Shown here: positions 8,110-17,500 of the stretch, one piece after another | Position numbering within the stretch: the first letter of the stretch is position 1 | Layout of the letters: every line of letters begins with the position of its first letter | DNA from: Janthinobacterium sp. BJB426 | GTDB lineage: Bacteria > Pseudomonadota > Gammaproteobacteria > Burkholderiales > Burkholderiaceae_D | Length of the DNA stretch: 64,000 bases | Reading direction: 5' to 3' | Assembly: GCF_002735705.1 (NCBI RefSeq) | Contig: NZ_PDZL01000001.1 | Location: 617,880-681,879, forward strand | The notes under the pieces: generated by a model | The model's input: the letters and a program-made list of their open reading frames with translations, nothing else | Told to the model about the DNA's origin: nothing | Database searches by the model: none | Translations under genes and position numbers: made by a program

Positions 8110-9108
8110 ATGCAGATGAAAACCATGTTCGTCGCGCTGTGCGCGGCCATAGGCGCCACCGCCGGCGTGCACGCTTACGCGCAAGCCCCCATCGTTATCA
8201 AGTTCAGCCACGTCGTGGCCACCGACACGCCGAAAGGCCAGGCCGCCGAACGTTTCAAGCAGCTGGCCGAAAAAGCCACGAATGGCAAGGTCAAGGTCGA
8301 ACTGTACCCGAACAGCCAGCTGTACAAGGACAAGGAAGAACTCGAAGCCCTGCAGCTGGGTGCCGTGCAGATGCTGGCACCGTCGCTGGCCAAGTTCGGC
8401 CCGCTGGGCGTGAAGGAATTCGAAGCCTTCGACCTGCCCTACATCTTCCCCACCAAGACGGCGCTGTACAACGTCACCGAAGGCGAAATCGGCAAGAGCC
8501 TGCTGAAAAAACTGGAACCCAAGGGTATCACGGGCCTGGCTTACTGGGACAATGGCTTCAAGGTGATGTCGGCCAACAAGCCGCTGCACAGCCCGGCCGA
8601 CTTCAAGGGCCTGAAAATGCGCATCCAGTCGTCGAAGGTACTCGACGCGCAAATGCGCGCGCTGGGCGCCAATCCGCAGGTGCTGGCCTTCTCGGAAGTG
8701 TATCAGGCGCTGCAGACGGGCGTGGTCGACGGCACGGAAAATCCGCCATCGAACATGTACACGCAAAAGATGCATGAAGTGCAAAAGCACGTGACCGTGT
8801 CGAACCACGGCTACCTGGGCTATGCCGTCATCGTCAACAAGAAATTCTGGGATGGCTTGCCGCCCGATATCCGCGGCCAGCTGGAAAAAGCCATGCGCGA
8901 GGCAACCACGTTTGAAAAAGCCATCGCCCAGCGCGACAACGATCAGGCCCTCGACGCCATCAAGAAAGCGGGCAAGACGCAGATCTACACCTTGACGGTG
9001 CAGGAACAGGCCGAGTGGCGCAAGGCGCTGGCGCCCGTGCAGAAGACCATGGAAGCGCGCATCGGCAAGGATCTGATCTCGGCCATCAACAAGGAAAGCG
9101 CGAAGTAA
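8110..9108 (+). CDS. dctP: TRAP transporter substrate-binding protein DctP
   Basis: A 332-residue periplasmic solute receptor for C4-dicarboxylates (succinate, malate, fumarate) or a related acid. A cleavable signal peptide is seen (about 1-26, ending HAYAQA), followed by IVIKFSHVVATDTPKGQAAERF, the hallmark start of DctP proteins. The conserved ligand-binding segment LKMRIQSSKVLDAQMRALGANP contains the Arg that pairs with the substrate carboxylate, and GVVDGTENPPSNMYTQKMHEVQ follows in the C-terminal lobe. Length is normal. It is the first gene of dctPQM and is probably controlled by the divergent two-component system. Confidence 0.95.
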   Translation: MQMKTMFVALCAAIGATAGVHAYAQAPIVIKFSHVVATDTPKGQAAERFKQLAEKATNGKVKVELYPNSQLYKDKEELEALQLGAVQMLAPSLAKFGPLGVKEFEAFDLPYIFPTKTALYNVTEGEIGKSLLKKLEPKGITGLAYWDNGFKVMSANKPLHSPADFKGLKMRIQSSKVLDAQMRALGANPQVLAFSEVYQALQTGVVDGTENPPSNMYTQKMHEVQKHVTVSNHGYLGYAVIVNKKFWDGLPPDIRGQLEKAMREATTFEKAIAQRDNDQALDAIKKAGKTQIYTLTVQEQAEWRKALAPVQKTMEARIGKDLISAINKESAK

Positions 9109-9116
9109 TCGCGCTG

Positions 9117-9153
9117 GCCGCGCCACCCGGCGCGGCTGTCAGGGGCATCCCTG
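9117..9153 (+). terminator. Intercistronic hairpins after dctP (processing or attenuation)
   Basis: Two hairpins lie within the 116-nt gap after dctP. The first is an 8-bp stem GCCGCGCC/GGCGCGGC with a 4-nt loop (9117-9136). The second is CAGGG/CCCTG with loop gcat (9140-9153 with its tail TC), followed by a pyrimidine-rich TTTCT tract. Such structures commonly stabilise the binding-protein mRNA or partly terminate transcription, so that the receptor is made in excess over the membrane subunits. The stems are seen; the effect is inferred. Confidence 0.5.
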
Positions 9154-9224
9154 TCTTTCTGCAGCAACGGCACCTGCGCGTCCTGCGTGGGTGCCAGCGT
9201 ACCCGCATTCTTTGAAAGTCCACC

Positions 9225-9797
9225 ATGAAATTTCTGGATCACCTGGAAGAGTGGCTGATCGCGACCCTGATGGGCGCGGCCACCCTCATCATCTTCGTCG
9301 CGGTCGTGCACCGCTACCTGGCAGGCTTGCCGATACCGGTCGTGCAAGACTTCCTGATACAAATCAATACCAGCTGGGCCCAGGAACTGTGCATCTACAT
9401 GTTCGTCTGGATGGCCAAGTTCGGCGCCGCGTACGGCGTGCGCACGGGCATCCACGTGGGCGTCGATGTCTTGATCAACCGCATGAACCCGCGCTGGCGC
9501 GACCGTTTCATCGTCTTCGGCCTCGGTGCCGGCGCCCTGTTTACGGGCATCGTCGGTACTTTGGGCGCCAGCTTCGTGTGGTCGATCGGCCACACGGACC
9601 AGACTTCGGCCGACATGGAAGTGCCGATGTGGCTGGTCTACCTGGCCGTGCCGCTCGGCTCCTACCTGATGTGCTTCCGCTTCCTGCAAGTGATGGTGCA
9701 TTTCATCAAGACGGGCGCCTTGCCAAAACACGACCATTCGCACGTCGAGGGCCTGGAAGACGAACTGACGGCTGAAGAAAAAGGAGCCAAGGCATGA
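9225..9797 (+). CDS. dctQ: TRAP transporter small membrane subunit DctQ
   Basis: A 190-residue inner-membrane protein with four predicted transmembrane helices (about 16-36, 55-75, 95-118 and 135-157). Characteristic segments are SWAQELCIYMFVWMAKFGAAYGVRTGIHVGVD, here abbreviated to its core WAQELCIYMFVW and RTGIHVGVD, which match the DctQ family. It forms the transport complex with DctM and uses the sodium gradient to import the acid delivered by DctP. The C-terminal tail is charged and cytoplasmic. Its 3' end overlaps dctM by 4 nt, which implies coupled translation. Confidence 0.93.
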   Translation: MKFLDHLEEWLIATLMGAATLIIFVAVVHRYLAGLPIPVVQDFLIQINTSWAQELCIYMFVWMAKFGAAYGVRTGIHVGVDVLINRMNPRWRDRFIVFGLGAGALFTGIVGTLGASFVWSIGHTDQTSADMEVPMWLVYLAVPLGSYLMCFRFLQVMVHFIKTGALPKHDHSHVEGLEDELTAEEKGAKA

Positions 9798-11074
9798 ACG
9801 CGCTGATCATTTTTGTATTGCTGCTGGCGTTGATGCTGACCGGCATGCCGATCTCCATTTCGCTGGGCCTGACGGTACTGACGTTCCTGTTTACCATGAC
9901 CAGCGTGCCCATCGAATCGGTGGCCCTGAAGATTTTCACGGGCATCGAGAAATTCGAGATCATGGCCATCCCGTTCTTCATTTTGGCGGGCAACTTCCTC
10001 ACGCATGGCGGGGTGGCGCGGCGCATGATCAACTTCGCCAGCTCCATGGTGGGCCACTGGCATGGCGGCCTGGCGCTGGCCGGCGTGATGGCGTGCGCGC
10101 TGTTTGCCGCCGTCTCCGGTTCCAGCCCGGCCACCGTGGTGGCGATCGGCTCCATCATCCTGCCGGCCATGGTCAAGCAGGGCTACCCGCGCGGTTTCGG
10201 CGCCGGTGTCATCACCACCTCGGGCGCGCTGGGCATTTTGATACCGCCATCGATCGTGATGGTGATGTATTCCGTCAGCACGAACACGTCCGTTGGTAAA
10301 CTGTTCATGGCGGGCGTGATTCCCGGCATGATGCTGGCCATGTTGCTGGGCCTGACCACGTGGTTTTTGGCGCGCAAGCACAATTATCCGCGCATGAAAA
10401 AGGCCAGCTGGGGCGAGCGCTTCGTCACGTTCAAGAAGAGCGCCTGGGGCTTGCTGCTGATCGTCATCGTCATGGGCGGCATCTATTCGGGTGCCTTCAC
10501 GCCGACGGAAGCGGCCGCCATGGCTGCCGTGTACGCCTTCATCATCGCCGTCTTCGTCTACAAGGACTTGAAGATCAAGCAAGTGGGCAAGGTCTTGCTC
10601 GATTCGGCCGCCATGTCGGCGATGCTGTTGTACATCATCACCAATGCCGTGCTGTTCTCGTTCCTGATGACCAGTGAAAACATTCCGCAAGCGATGGCCG
10701 AGTGGATTACGGGCAAGGGCCTGGGCGTGATCAGCTTCTTGCTGGTGGTCAACGTGCTGCTGTTGTTGGCTGGTAACGTCATGGAGCCGTCGTCCATCGT
10801 GCTGATCATGGCGCCGATCCTGTTCCCGGTCGCCATGAAGCTGGGCATTGACCCTGTGCACTTCGGCATCTTGATCGTGGTCAATATGGAGGTCGGCATG
10901 TGCCATCCGCCCGTGGGCCTGAACCTGTACGTGGCGTCCGGCATTACGAAGATGGGCATCTCGGAGCTGACCGTGGCCGTGATGCCATGGCTGCTGACGA
11001 TGCTGGCCTTCCTGGGCCTGATTACCTACGTACCACAAATCTCGCTGTGGCTGCCAAATTTAATTTACAACTAA
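9794..11074 (+). CDS. dctM: TRAP transporter large membrane subunit DctM
   Basis: A 426-residue protein of about 12 transmembrane helices, the translocating subunit of the TRAP transporter. It has family signatures such as IPFFILAGNFLTHGGVARR, SGSSPATVVAIGSI and LGILIPPSIVMVMY in the first half, and NVMEPSSIVLIMAPI with VNMEVGMCHPPVGLNLYV in the second. The GMCHPPVG loop is part of the sodium and substrate site region. Start ATG overlaps the dctQ stop (ATGA). No terminator follows directly; the next strong one is at 11361. Confidence 0.95.
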   Translation: MNALIIFVLLLALMLTGMPISISLGLTVLTFLFTMTSVPIESVALKIFTGIEKFEIMAIPFFILAGNFLTHGGVARRMINFASSMVGHWHGGLALAGVMACALFAAVSGSSPATVVAIGSIILPAMVKQGYPRGFGAGVITTSGALGILIPPSIVMVMYSVSTNTSVGKLFMAGVIPGMMLAMLLGLTTWFLARKHNYPRMKKASWGERFVTFKKSAWGLLLIVIVMGGIYSGAFTPTEAAAMAAVYAFIIAVFVYKDLKIKQVGKVLLDSAAMSAMLLYIITNAVLFSFLMTSENIPQAMAEWITGKGLGVISFLLVVNVLLLLAGNVMEPSSIVLIMAPILFPVAMKLGIDPVHFGILIVVNMEVGMCHPPVGLNLYVASGITKMGISELTVAVMPWLLTMLAFLGLITYVPQISLWLPNLIYN

Positions 11075-11137
11075 AACAGTTGTCCCCGTCATGGTGCAAA
11101 AAAAGTCGATCCGGCCGAATAAATGCGCTATGATGGG

Positions 11138-11388
11138 CAGCCTTAAGGGGAAACACGTATATGCATATGCGCCCCGGTAGCAAGGCTGAAATACAGAATT
11201 GGCAACAAGGTTAGTGGGGGAGTGGTCTATAAAAACGGTATTGATACCGGGGATATATTGAGGAGACACACGTTTCACAGAAGTTGTTGAGTCATAGCTG
11301 TCTGCGGCCACAAGCCGGCACCGGCGGACCCAAACGACCGGGAACGTGAAGCAATATTTGAAGCGCACCGACTGGTGCGCTTTTTTTT
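11138..11388 (+). ncRNA. Putative structured non-coding RNA of unknown family
   Basis: The 425-nt gap between dctM and ogt has no convincing protein gene but has the look of an RNA gene. A good -10 box TATGAT (11129-11134; weak -35 TCGATC at 11106) is followed at once by nested pairing. The outer stem is CAGCCTT (11138-11144) with AAGGCTG (11182-11188). Inside are GGGG (11147-11150) with CCCC (11172-11175) and CGTATA (11156-11161) with TATGCG (11166-11171) around a TGCA loop. A second hairpin CGGTA/TACCG is at 11236-11249, and CACGTT/AACGTG pairs across the distal part. A 9-bp terminator closes it. About 250 nt. It did not match what I know of 6S RNA, tmRNA, SRP RNA or RNase P. It could instead be a long dctM 3' UTR. 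Confidence 0.5.
11361..11388 (+). terminator. Strong intrinsic terminator
   Basis: AAGCGCACC (11361-11369), loop gact, GGTGCGCTT (11374-11382) make a perfect 9-bp stem running into eight T residues (11381-11388). It ends either the dctPQM transcript or the putative small RNA upstream of it. A 9-nt sequence complementary to the left arm (AGTCGGTGC) recurs about 35 nt downstream; since it is transcribed later, it cannot act as a simple cis antiterminator. Confidence 0.88.
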
Positions 11389-11499
11389 CGTGCGCGGGAA
11401 ACGTCCGCCGGCACGCCCAAAGTCGGTGCATAATCGCCAGGGCGCAGCCAGATGCGCCGGCAGGTTGTATATTTGCCACACTTGAACAATGATCAGCAG

Positions 11500-12012
11500 A
11501 TGAAAAAACAACAGGGCAGTGAACTGTTCAGCGCCATCGTGGCCGCGCCGTTCGGCGCCATGGGCGTGCGCGCGCAGGATGGCCAGTTATGCGAACTGGT
11601 CTACCTGCCGCCGCACTTCGCGGAAAAAGACGCGCAGGATGCCGTTTCCGAGCGGGCGTGCCAGCAGCTGGCGCGCTATTTCCGCGATCCCGATTATGTC
11701 TTCGACCTGCCACTGGCCGCTTCGGGCAGCGCTTACCAGCAACGGGTCTGGACGGCGATTCGGGGCATTGCGCGCGGCCAGGTGCGCACCTATGGAGACG
11801 TGGCGCGCCTGATCGGCTCGGCCCCGCGCGCCGTGGGCCAGGCTTGCGGCGCCAACTGGTTTCCCGTGGTCATACCCTGCCACCGCGTGACGGCCGCTGG
11901 CGGCCTGGGTGGCTTTGCCCACCACGACGATGCGACGGGCTTCCACCTGGGCGTCAAGCGCTGGCTGCTGGCGCATGAAGGCGTGGCGGGCATGGGGTGG
12001 TCAACACGATGA
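11500..12012 (+). CDS. ogt: Methylated-DNA--[protein]-cysteine S-methyltransferase
   Basis: A suicide DNA-repair protein that takes the methyl group from O6-methylguanine onto its own cysteine. From the ATG at 11500 the product is 170 residues. It has an N-terminal RNase-H-like part and the DNA-binding/active-site domain with SAYQQRVWTAIRGIARGQVRTYGDVA (helix-turn-helix), RAVGQACGANWFPVVIPCHRV with the reactive Cys in PCHR, and the GLGGFAHHDD...GVKRWLL ending. An in-frame ATG at 11452 would add 16 residues without family similarity. Overlaps the start of xerD by 4 nt if XerD starts at 12009. Confidence 0.92.
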   Translation: MKKQQGSELFSAIVAAPFGAMGVRAQDGQLCELVYLPPHFAEKDAQDAVSERACQQLARYFRDPDYVFDLPLAASGSAYQQRVWTAIRGIARGQVRTYGDVARLIGSAPRAVGQACGANWFPVVIPCHRVTAAGGLGGFAHHDDATGFHLGVKRWLLAHEGVAGMGWSTR

Positions 12013-12926
12013 TGAACAGCCTGCTGGCGCCCGACAACGCTACCCTGATCGATGAATTCTGCGACAGCCTGTGGCTGGAAGACGGCCTGTCGAAAAACTC
12101 GCTCGATGCCTACCGGCGCGACATGCGGCTGTTTGCGCGCTGGCTGGAAGTGGCGCGGCCCGGGCGTGAGGGCCTGTACGACGTGTCCACGGCCGACATC
12201 GAAGCGTATTTCGCCGCCCGCCACGACGAGAGCAAGGCCACGTCGTCGAACCGGCGCCTGTCCGTGCTCAAGCGGTTTTACCAGCTGGCCTTGCGGCACA
12301 AGCATATCGCGGCCGACCCGTGCCTGAAGATGGTCTCGGCCAAGCAGCCCGCGCGCTTCGTGCATACCCTGAGCGAAGCGCAGGTGGAAGCCTTGCTGGC
12401 GGCGCCCGACGTGAGCACGCCGCTGGGCCTGCGCGAGCGCACGATGTTGGAACTCATGTATGCGAGCGGCTTGCGCGTGTCGGAACTGGTGGACTTGAAA
12501 TCCGTGGAGCTGAGCCTGAACGATGGCGTGCTGCGCATCACGGGCAAGGGCAGCAAGACGCGCCTGGTGCCGTTCGGCGAACAGGCGCGGCTGTGGATAG
12601 AGCGCTACCTGAAGGAAGCGCGCGGCGTCATCCTCGACGGGCAAATGGACGACGCGTTGTTCGTCACGCGGCGCGGGGGCGCCATGACGCGGCAAATGTT
12701 CTGGGTCATCATCAAGAAACACGCGCTGAGCGCCGGCATCACGGCGCCGCTGTCGCCGCACACCCTGCGCCATGCGTTCGCCACGCATTTGCTCAACCAT
12801 GGCGCGGACTTGCGTGTTGTGCAATTGTTACTGGGACACTCCGATATTTCCACCACGCAGATTTACACGCATGTGGCCCGCGAACGGCTGAAACTGCTGC
12901 ATGCGCAGCATCATCCGCGCGGCTAA
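12009..12926 (+). CDS. xerD: Site-specific tyrosine recombinase XerD
   Basis: XerD acts with XerC at dif to resolve chromosome dimers before division. The 305-residue product has the N-terminal SAM-like core-binding domain (FCDSLWLEDGLSKNSLDAYRRDM) and the catalytic domain with all expected residues: Arg in YASGLRVSELV, Lys in TGKGSKTRLVP, the HTLRHAFATHLL box and the nucleophile Tyr in LGHSDISTTQIYTHV. Length is that of XerC/XerD; the SPHTLRHAFATHLLNHGADLRV form is closer to XerD. Two adjacent ATG codons (12009, 12012) are possible starts, with a GGGGTGG ribosome site upstream; a GTG at 11997 is also in frame. Confidence 0.93.
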   Translation: MMNSLLAPDNATLIDEFCDSLWLEDGLSKNSLDAYRRDMRLFARWLEVARPGREGLYDVSTADIEAYFAARHDESKATSSNRRLSVLKRFYQLALRHKHIAADPCLKMVSAKQPARFVHTLSEAQVEALLAAPDVSTPLGLRERTMLELMYASGLRVSELVDLKSVELSLNDGVLRITGKGSKTRLVPFGEQARLWIERYLKEARGVILDGQMDDALFVTRRGGAMTRQMFWVIIKKHALSAGITAPLSPHTLRHAFATHLLNHGADLRVVQLLLGHSDISTTQIYTHVARERLKLLHAQHHPRG

Positions 12927-13006
12927 AAATTTTGTATTTGCTCCAACTGCGTCATAATGTGCCCTATGTGCTTATCTGTAACAATAAAAAACTAAAGAGG
13001 TAGTAA

Positions 13007-13219
13007 ATGGCCAAGACAAATTTCCAATACGAAAAACGGCAAAAAGAGCTGGAAAAGAAGAAGAAAGCCGAGGAAAAAGCCAGACGCAAGCTGGAAGCGA
13101 AGAATAATCCGAAGCCGGCCGATGGCAGCGAGGGCGATGAGCCGGAAGCGGACGACGCCGACGACGCCGATGATGCAGATCCGGCCGCCGAAGGCGACGC
13201 TCCCGTCCAGCCGCAGTAA
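13007..13219 (+). CDS. Small charged conserved hypothetical protein
   Basis: A 70-residue protein split into two charge blocks. Residues 1-35 are Lys/Glu-rich and strongly helical (KRQKELEKKKKAEEKARRK), and residues 40-70 are Asp/Glu/Ala-rich (ADDADDADDADPAAEGD). There is no membrane segment or known domain. A good ribosome site (AGAGG) precedes the ATG and a terminator-like hairpin follows at 13236. Small proteins with the MAKTNFQYEKRQKELEKK start recur in betaproteobacteria, as far as I recall, without known function. The sequence bias could suggest nucleic-acid or ribosome contact, but nothing proves it. Confidence 0.78.
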   Translation: MAKTNFQYEKRQKELEKKKKAEEKARRKLEAKNNPKPADGSEGDEPEADDADDADDADPAAEGDAPVQPQ

Positions 13220-13235
13220 CTCTCCGTTCTTGACG

Positions 13236-13263
13236 ACCGGTGCGGCACCATCGCCGCGCCGGT
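13236..13263. terminator. Hairpin between convergent genes, probable bidirectional terminator
   Basis: ACCGG/CCGGT and, inside it, GCGGC/GCCGC around the loop accatc form a 10-bp stem with single-base bulges between the small protein gene and the convergent efflux operon. Downstream on the plus strand is a loose T-rich stretch (CGTTTTACTTT). Pairing is seen; the function is inferred from position. Confidence 0.55.
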
Positions 13264-13288
13264 ATCCCCTCGTTTTACTTTCTCCCCG

Positions 13289-14566
13289 CTACAAGCGCGG
13301 CCGCTGGCCAAGCGCCAGTTGCAGCTGTGTGCTGGCGATGGCCGCATCGGCGCGCGCCTGCACATAGCCCTGGTACGCTTCATCGGCCGAACGCTGCGCC
13401 GCCAGCCATTCCAGCAGCGAGGCATTGCCTTTGACGTAAGACAGGCGCATGCCATCGATCACCTTTTGCGCATCGACCAGCACGCCATCGCGGTAGCGTG
13501 CCAGCCTGTCTTGCGCCGCACGCAGTTGCCGCTGCGCCGTGCGCACTTGCGTCTCCGCTGCCAGTTCCGCCTGGCGCAGGGCCAGCATCGCCTGCGTCAC
13601 ACTTGATTCCGCCTGCACCACATCGCCCTTGTCGCGCCGCGACAGGGGAATGGGGATGGCCAGCGAGATGGACAGCGCGCGGGAGCGGGACGCGCCATCG
13701 ACGGGATTGCCGTTGGCATCGATGCCGTCATGGTAGCCGCGCGCGGCGGCCAGGCCCACGGTGACGGTCGGGTCGACGGCGCGATTGGCGCGCACCAGCG
13801 CCGCGCCATCGCGCAGATTGTCCAGGGTGGCGCGAGCGATGCGCACATCGCTGCGGGCGTTGAGCGCCTGCGGCACCAGCACCCTGGCATCCTGGTCGGC
13901 ATACGCGGCGAGGTCGCACGCCAGTTGCGCGTCCGGAAACAGAATCTCGAACTGGCGCCCCAAGGGCGGCGACAAATTCAACATGGCGCTGTCCGCCTCG
14001 CTGCGCGCCTGCGCCAGCTCGGCCTGGAACTGGTCGCGTTCCACGCGTGACTGCAGCAGCTCGATACCGCCCACGTCGCCCGCCTTGCGCCGCACTTCGT
14101 TCGCTTCCACCACTGTCGACAGGGCCGCCATGGTCTGCTCCTTGCGCGCGACGACTTCGCGCGTGCGGCACGCTTCCGTGAACGCGGCTGCGGCCGTGCC
14201 ATACAGTTCGCTCTTGAAGCCGGCCACCGTTTCCTCGGCCAGCGCGACATTGCTGTGCGCCGCCTTGATGCGCGCGGCGCGTTTGCCGCCCGTCTCGATG
14301 GCCATGCTGATGGCCGGATTCCACGTGACGGGACGGTGTTCGACGCTGCGCACGGTTTCGCGCGTGGCGCCCAGGGTAAACTCGGGATCGGGACGCAAGC
14401 CGGCGATGCCGATGCCGGCCTTGGCCGTAACGATGCCTTCCTGCTGCGCTTGCAGTTCCAGGCTGTGGCTTTCCACGGCGGACAGGTAGGTGTCAAAGCT
14501 CAAGGGCGTAGCAAGGGCGCATGGCGCGATCAGCCAAGCCGCCAGCAATACATTAAAACGTGTCAT
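13289..14566 (-). CDS. czcC: TolC-family outer membrane channel of the metal efflux system (CzcC type)
   Basis: A 425-residue outer membrane factor. A signal peptide (about 1-19, LLAAWLIAPCALA) is followed by the two coiled-coil OEP repeats typical of CzcC/CusC relatives, with the start LSFDTYLSAVESHSLELQAQ and the second-half segment ADSAMLNLSPPLG. Long alpha-helical stretches rich in Ala, Gln and Arg (LRQAELAAETQVRTAQRQLR) form the periplasmic tunnel. It is the last gene of a minus-strand adaptor-pump-channel operon and overlaps the pump gene by 14 nt. It forms the exit duct of the tripartite pump; CzcC naming follows the pump type. Confidence 0.88.
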   Translation of the reverse strand: MTRFNVLLAAWLIAPCALATPLSFDTYLSAVESHSLELQAQQEGIVTAKAGIGIAGLRPDPEFTLGATRETVRSVEHRPVTWNPAISMAIETGGKRAARIKAAHSNVALAEETVAGFKSELYGTAAAAFTEACRTREVVARKEQTMAALSTVVEANEVRRKAGDVGGIELLQSRVERDQFQAELAQARSEADSAMLNLSPPLGRQFEILFPDAQLACDLAAYADQDARVLVPQALNARSDVRIARATLDNLRDGAALVRANRAVDPTVTVGLAAARGYHDGIDANGNPVDGASRSRALSISLAIPIPLSRRDKGDVVQAESSVTQAMLALRQAELAAETQVRTAQRQLRAAQDRLARYRDGVLVDAQKVIDGMRLSYVKGNASLLEWLAAQRSADEAYQGYVQARADAAIASTQLQLALGQRPRL

Positions 14567-17500
14567 GGGGTTCTCCTTCGGTGTGCGTCTGGCGTTTTTG
14601 CAGGTGCGCCTCGATCAGGTAATACAGGGCCGGCAACAGCAGCAAGGTCAGTGCGGTCGCCGTCACCAGGCCGCCCACCACGACGGTAGCCAGCGGACGC
14701 TGCACGTCGCTGCCCAGGCCTGTCGCCAGCATGGCCGGTGTCAGCCCCAGGGCGGCCACGGTGGCTGTCATCAGCACGGGGCGCATGCGGTCGCGCGCGC
14801 CTTCCAGCACGGCGTCGCGCAAGTTTTTTCCCTCGTCGCTGCGCAGGCGGTTGATCTGCGCCAGCATCAGCACGGCATTCAGGACGGCCACGCCGAACAG
14901 GGCGATGAAACCGACGGCGCTCGACACGTTCAAGGTCATGCCGCGCAGGTGCAGCGCGGCCAGGCCGCCCAGCATGGCCAGCGGCACAGCCAGCAAGACC
15001 AGTGCGGGCTGGCGCAGGTTGCGGAACTGGCCAAACAGCAGCAGGAACATGGCGCCCAGAGTCATCGGCAGGATCAGCGCCAAACGGCTTTGCGCGCGCT
15101 GCAGGTTTTCAAACTGGCCGCCCCATTCGACGCTGATGCGCTGGTGCTCGTTTGCCACGGCCTGCGCCACCAGCGGGCGCGCTTCGGCCAGAAAGCCGGC
15201 CAGGTCGCGTCCGCGGGCATTCAGGCGCACGATGATGTGGCGCCGTCCCATTTCGCGCACGATCACGCTTTCGCCCGAGGTGGTGCTGATTGTCGCCACC
15301 TGCGCCAGCGGAATCCTCGCGCCATTGGCGGCCGTCAGTTTCAGGCTGGCGATGGCGTCCGGGCTGGAACGCGTGGCGGGCGGGAAGCGCACGGCGATGT
15401 CGTAGCTTTTCTCCCCGACATACACCTGGCCGATGGGGGCGCCGCCGATGCCGGTGGCAATCAGGTCAGCCACGTCGGCCGCATTGATGCCGTAGCGAGC
15501 TGCCTTGGCGCGGTCCAGTTCCACTTTCAGGTTGGGCAGGGGCGGCTCGACGTCCACGGCCACGTCGGAGGCGCCGTCGACGGTCTTGAGCACATTGGCC
15601 ACCTTGCCGGCGATGGCGCGCACTTCATCGAGGTCGTTGCCGAAAATTTTCACCGTCAGGTCGCTGTGCGCGCCCGACAATTTATCCTGCACGCCGTCGA
15701 TCATCGGCTGCATGAAGGCCACGGTAAAACCGGGCATGCGCGCGAAGCGCGCGTTCATTTTGGCGATCAGCTGCTGCTTGCTCATGCCGGACTTCCAGCT
15801 TTTGTACGGATGCAGTCCCACGCTCGCCTCGATGTGCGACGGCGTCCAGTAATCGGTGCCGTCGTCGTTGCGCCCCGTCTGTGTGACGATGGTCGACACT
15901 TCCGGAAATTCCAGCGCGGCGCGGCGCAATTCGCTGGCCATCTCGGACGCCTTGTCCAGGGTGATCCCGGGTGGCATCTGCACCTGCAGCCACAAGGAGC
16001 CTTCATCGAGGTAGGGCAGGAAGTCGCGCCCGATACTGCCGCCCAGGATGGCAAGCGCTGCGAGCGATCCTGCGCACACCATCGCCACCCAGCGCTTCTT
16101 GCCCACCATGCGCTCGAGGAAGCGGCCGTACGCGCCCGCCAGCTTGTCCAGCGCGCGGTTATGGAAGGTGCGGCGCGGCTTGCGCAAGGCCAGCCAGGCC
16201 AGGCCGGGGATCAGCACCAAGGCCACCACCAGCGCGCCCACGAGCGCCGCGCCGACCGCATACGCCATCGGCGAGAACAGCTTGTATTCGATGCGCTGGA
16301 AGGCGAACAGGGGCAGGTAGGCGGCGATGATGACGGCCATGCCGAACATGATGGGGCGCGCCACCTGCAGGGTGGCGTCGATGGCGTCCTGCAGGGTCAG
16401 GGGCCGCTCCTGTTCCCGTTCGCGGCGGCGCAGCATATTTTCCAGCACCACTACGGAACCGTCGACGAGGATGCCGAAGTCGATCGCCCCCAGCGACAGC
16501 AGGTTGGCGGGAATCTTAAAGTGGTGCATGAAGATAAAGGCGATCAGCAGGGCCAGCGGGATCGTCAGCGCGACGATGGCGGCGGCGCGCGGGCTACCCA
16601 GATACAGCAGCAGCACGAGGGCGACGAGCAGCATGCCTTCGCCCAGGGTGAATCCGACTGTGTGCAGGGTGGCGTCGATCAGCGAGCTGCGGTCCAGGTA
16701 GGGCACCACCTTGACGTCCTTCGGCAGCAGGTTGGCATTCAAGTCATCCACGGCCGCATGGATGCCGGCCAGCGCTTCGGACGGATTGAAGTCCTTGAGC
16801 AGCAGGGTGATGCCTTCAATGGTGTCGGGATTGTCGTCCTTGCCGAGGATGCCGCGCCGCTCCACGTTGCCGTAAGCGAGCTTGCCCAGGTCCTTCACCA
16901 GCACGGGCACGCCGTCCTTGCTGCTGACGACGACGTTGCCCATGTCGTCGAGGGTATGCAGCAAGCCCACGCCGCGCACCACGTACGACTGCTGGCCGCG
17001 GTCGATGACGCTGCCGCCGCCGCTGATGTTGTTGGCGTTGATGGCGTCCTTGACCTGGGCCAGCGAGAAGCCGTAGCTGTCGAGTTTTGCGGGGTCGAGC
17101 TCCAGCATGAACTGCGTCGTCAGGCCGCCGAAATTGCTCACGTCGGCCACGCCGCGCACCTGCTGCAGGCGCGGGATCACCGTCCAGAACTGCAGTTCGG
17201 ACAGTTCGCGCAGGGTGCGTTTTTTCGATTCCAGGGTGTAGCGGTAGATCTCGCCCGTGGGCGAGGTATAGGGATCGAGCCCCGGCTTGGCGTCGTACGG
17301 CAGATTGACGCTGGCCAGGCGCTCCTGCAGCCGTTCTCGCGTGAAGTAACCGTCGCTGCCATCTTCGAACACCACGGTGATCAGCGACAGGGCGAACAGG
17401 CTGCGCGTGCGCAGCACGTGCATGCCCGGTGTGCCCAACAGGGCGCGTTCGAGCGGAATGGTGATCTGCTGCTCGATTTCCTCGGCGCCCAGGCCCGGCA

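Noticed and set aside
11138..11388. 6S RNA, tmRNA, SRP RNA or RNase P RNA as explanation of the structured segment
   Set aside because: Characteristic conserved stretches that I know for these RNAs (for example the RNase P GAGGAAAGTCC core) are not found, and the length or position does not fit.
11390..11435. AGTCGGTGC complementary to the left arm of the terminator at 11361 as an antiterminator
   Set aside because: It is transcribed after the terminator, so it cannot prevent its formation in cis; a chance or trans effect only.
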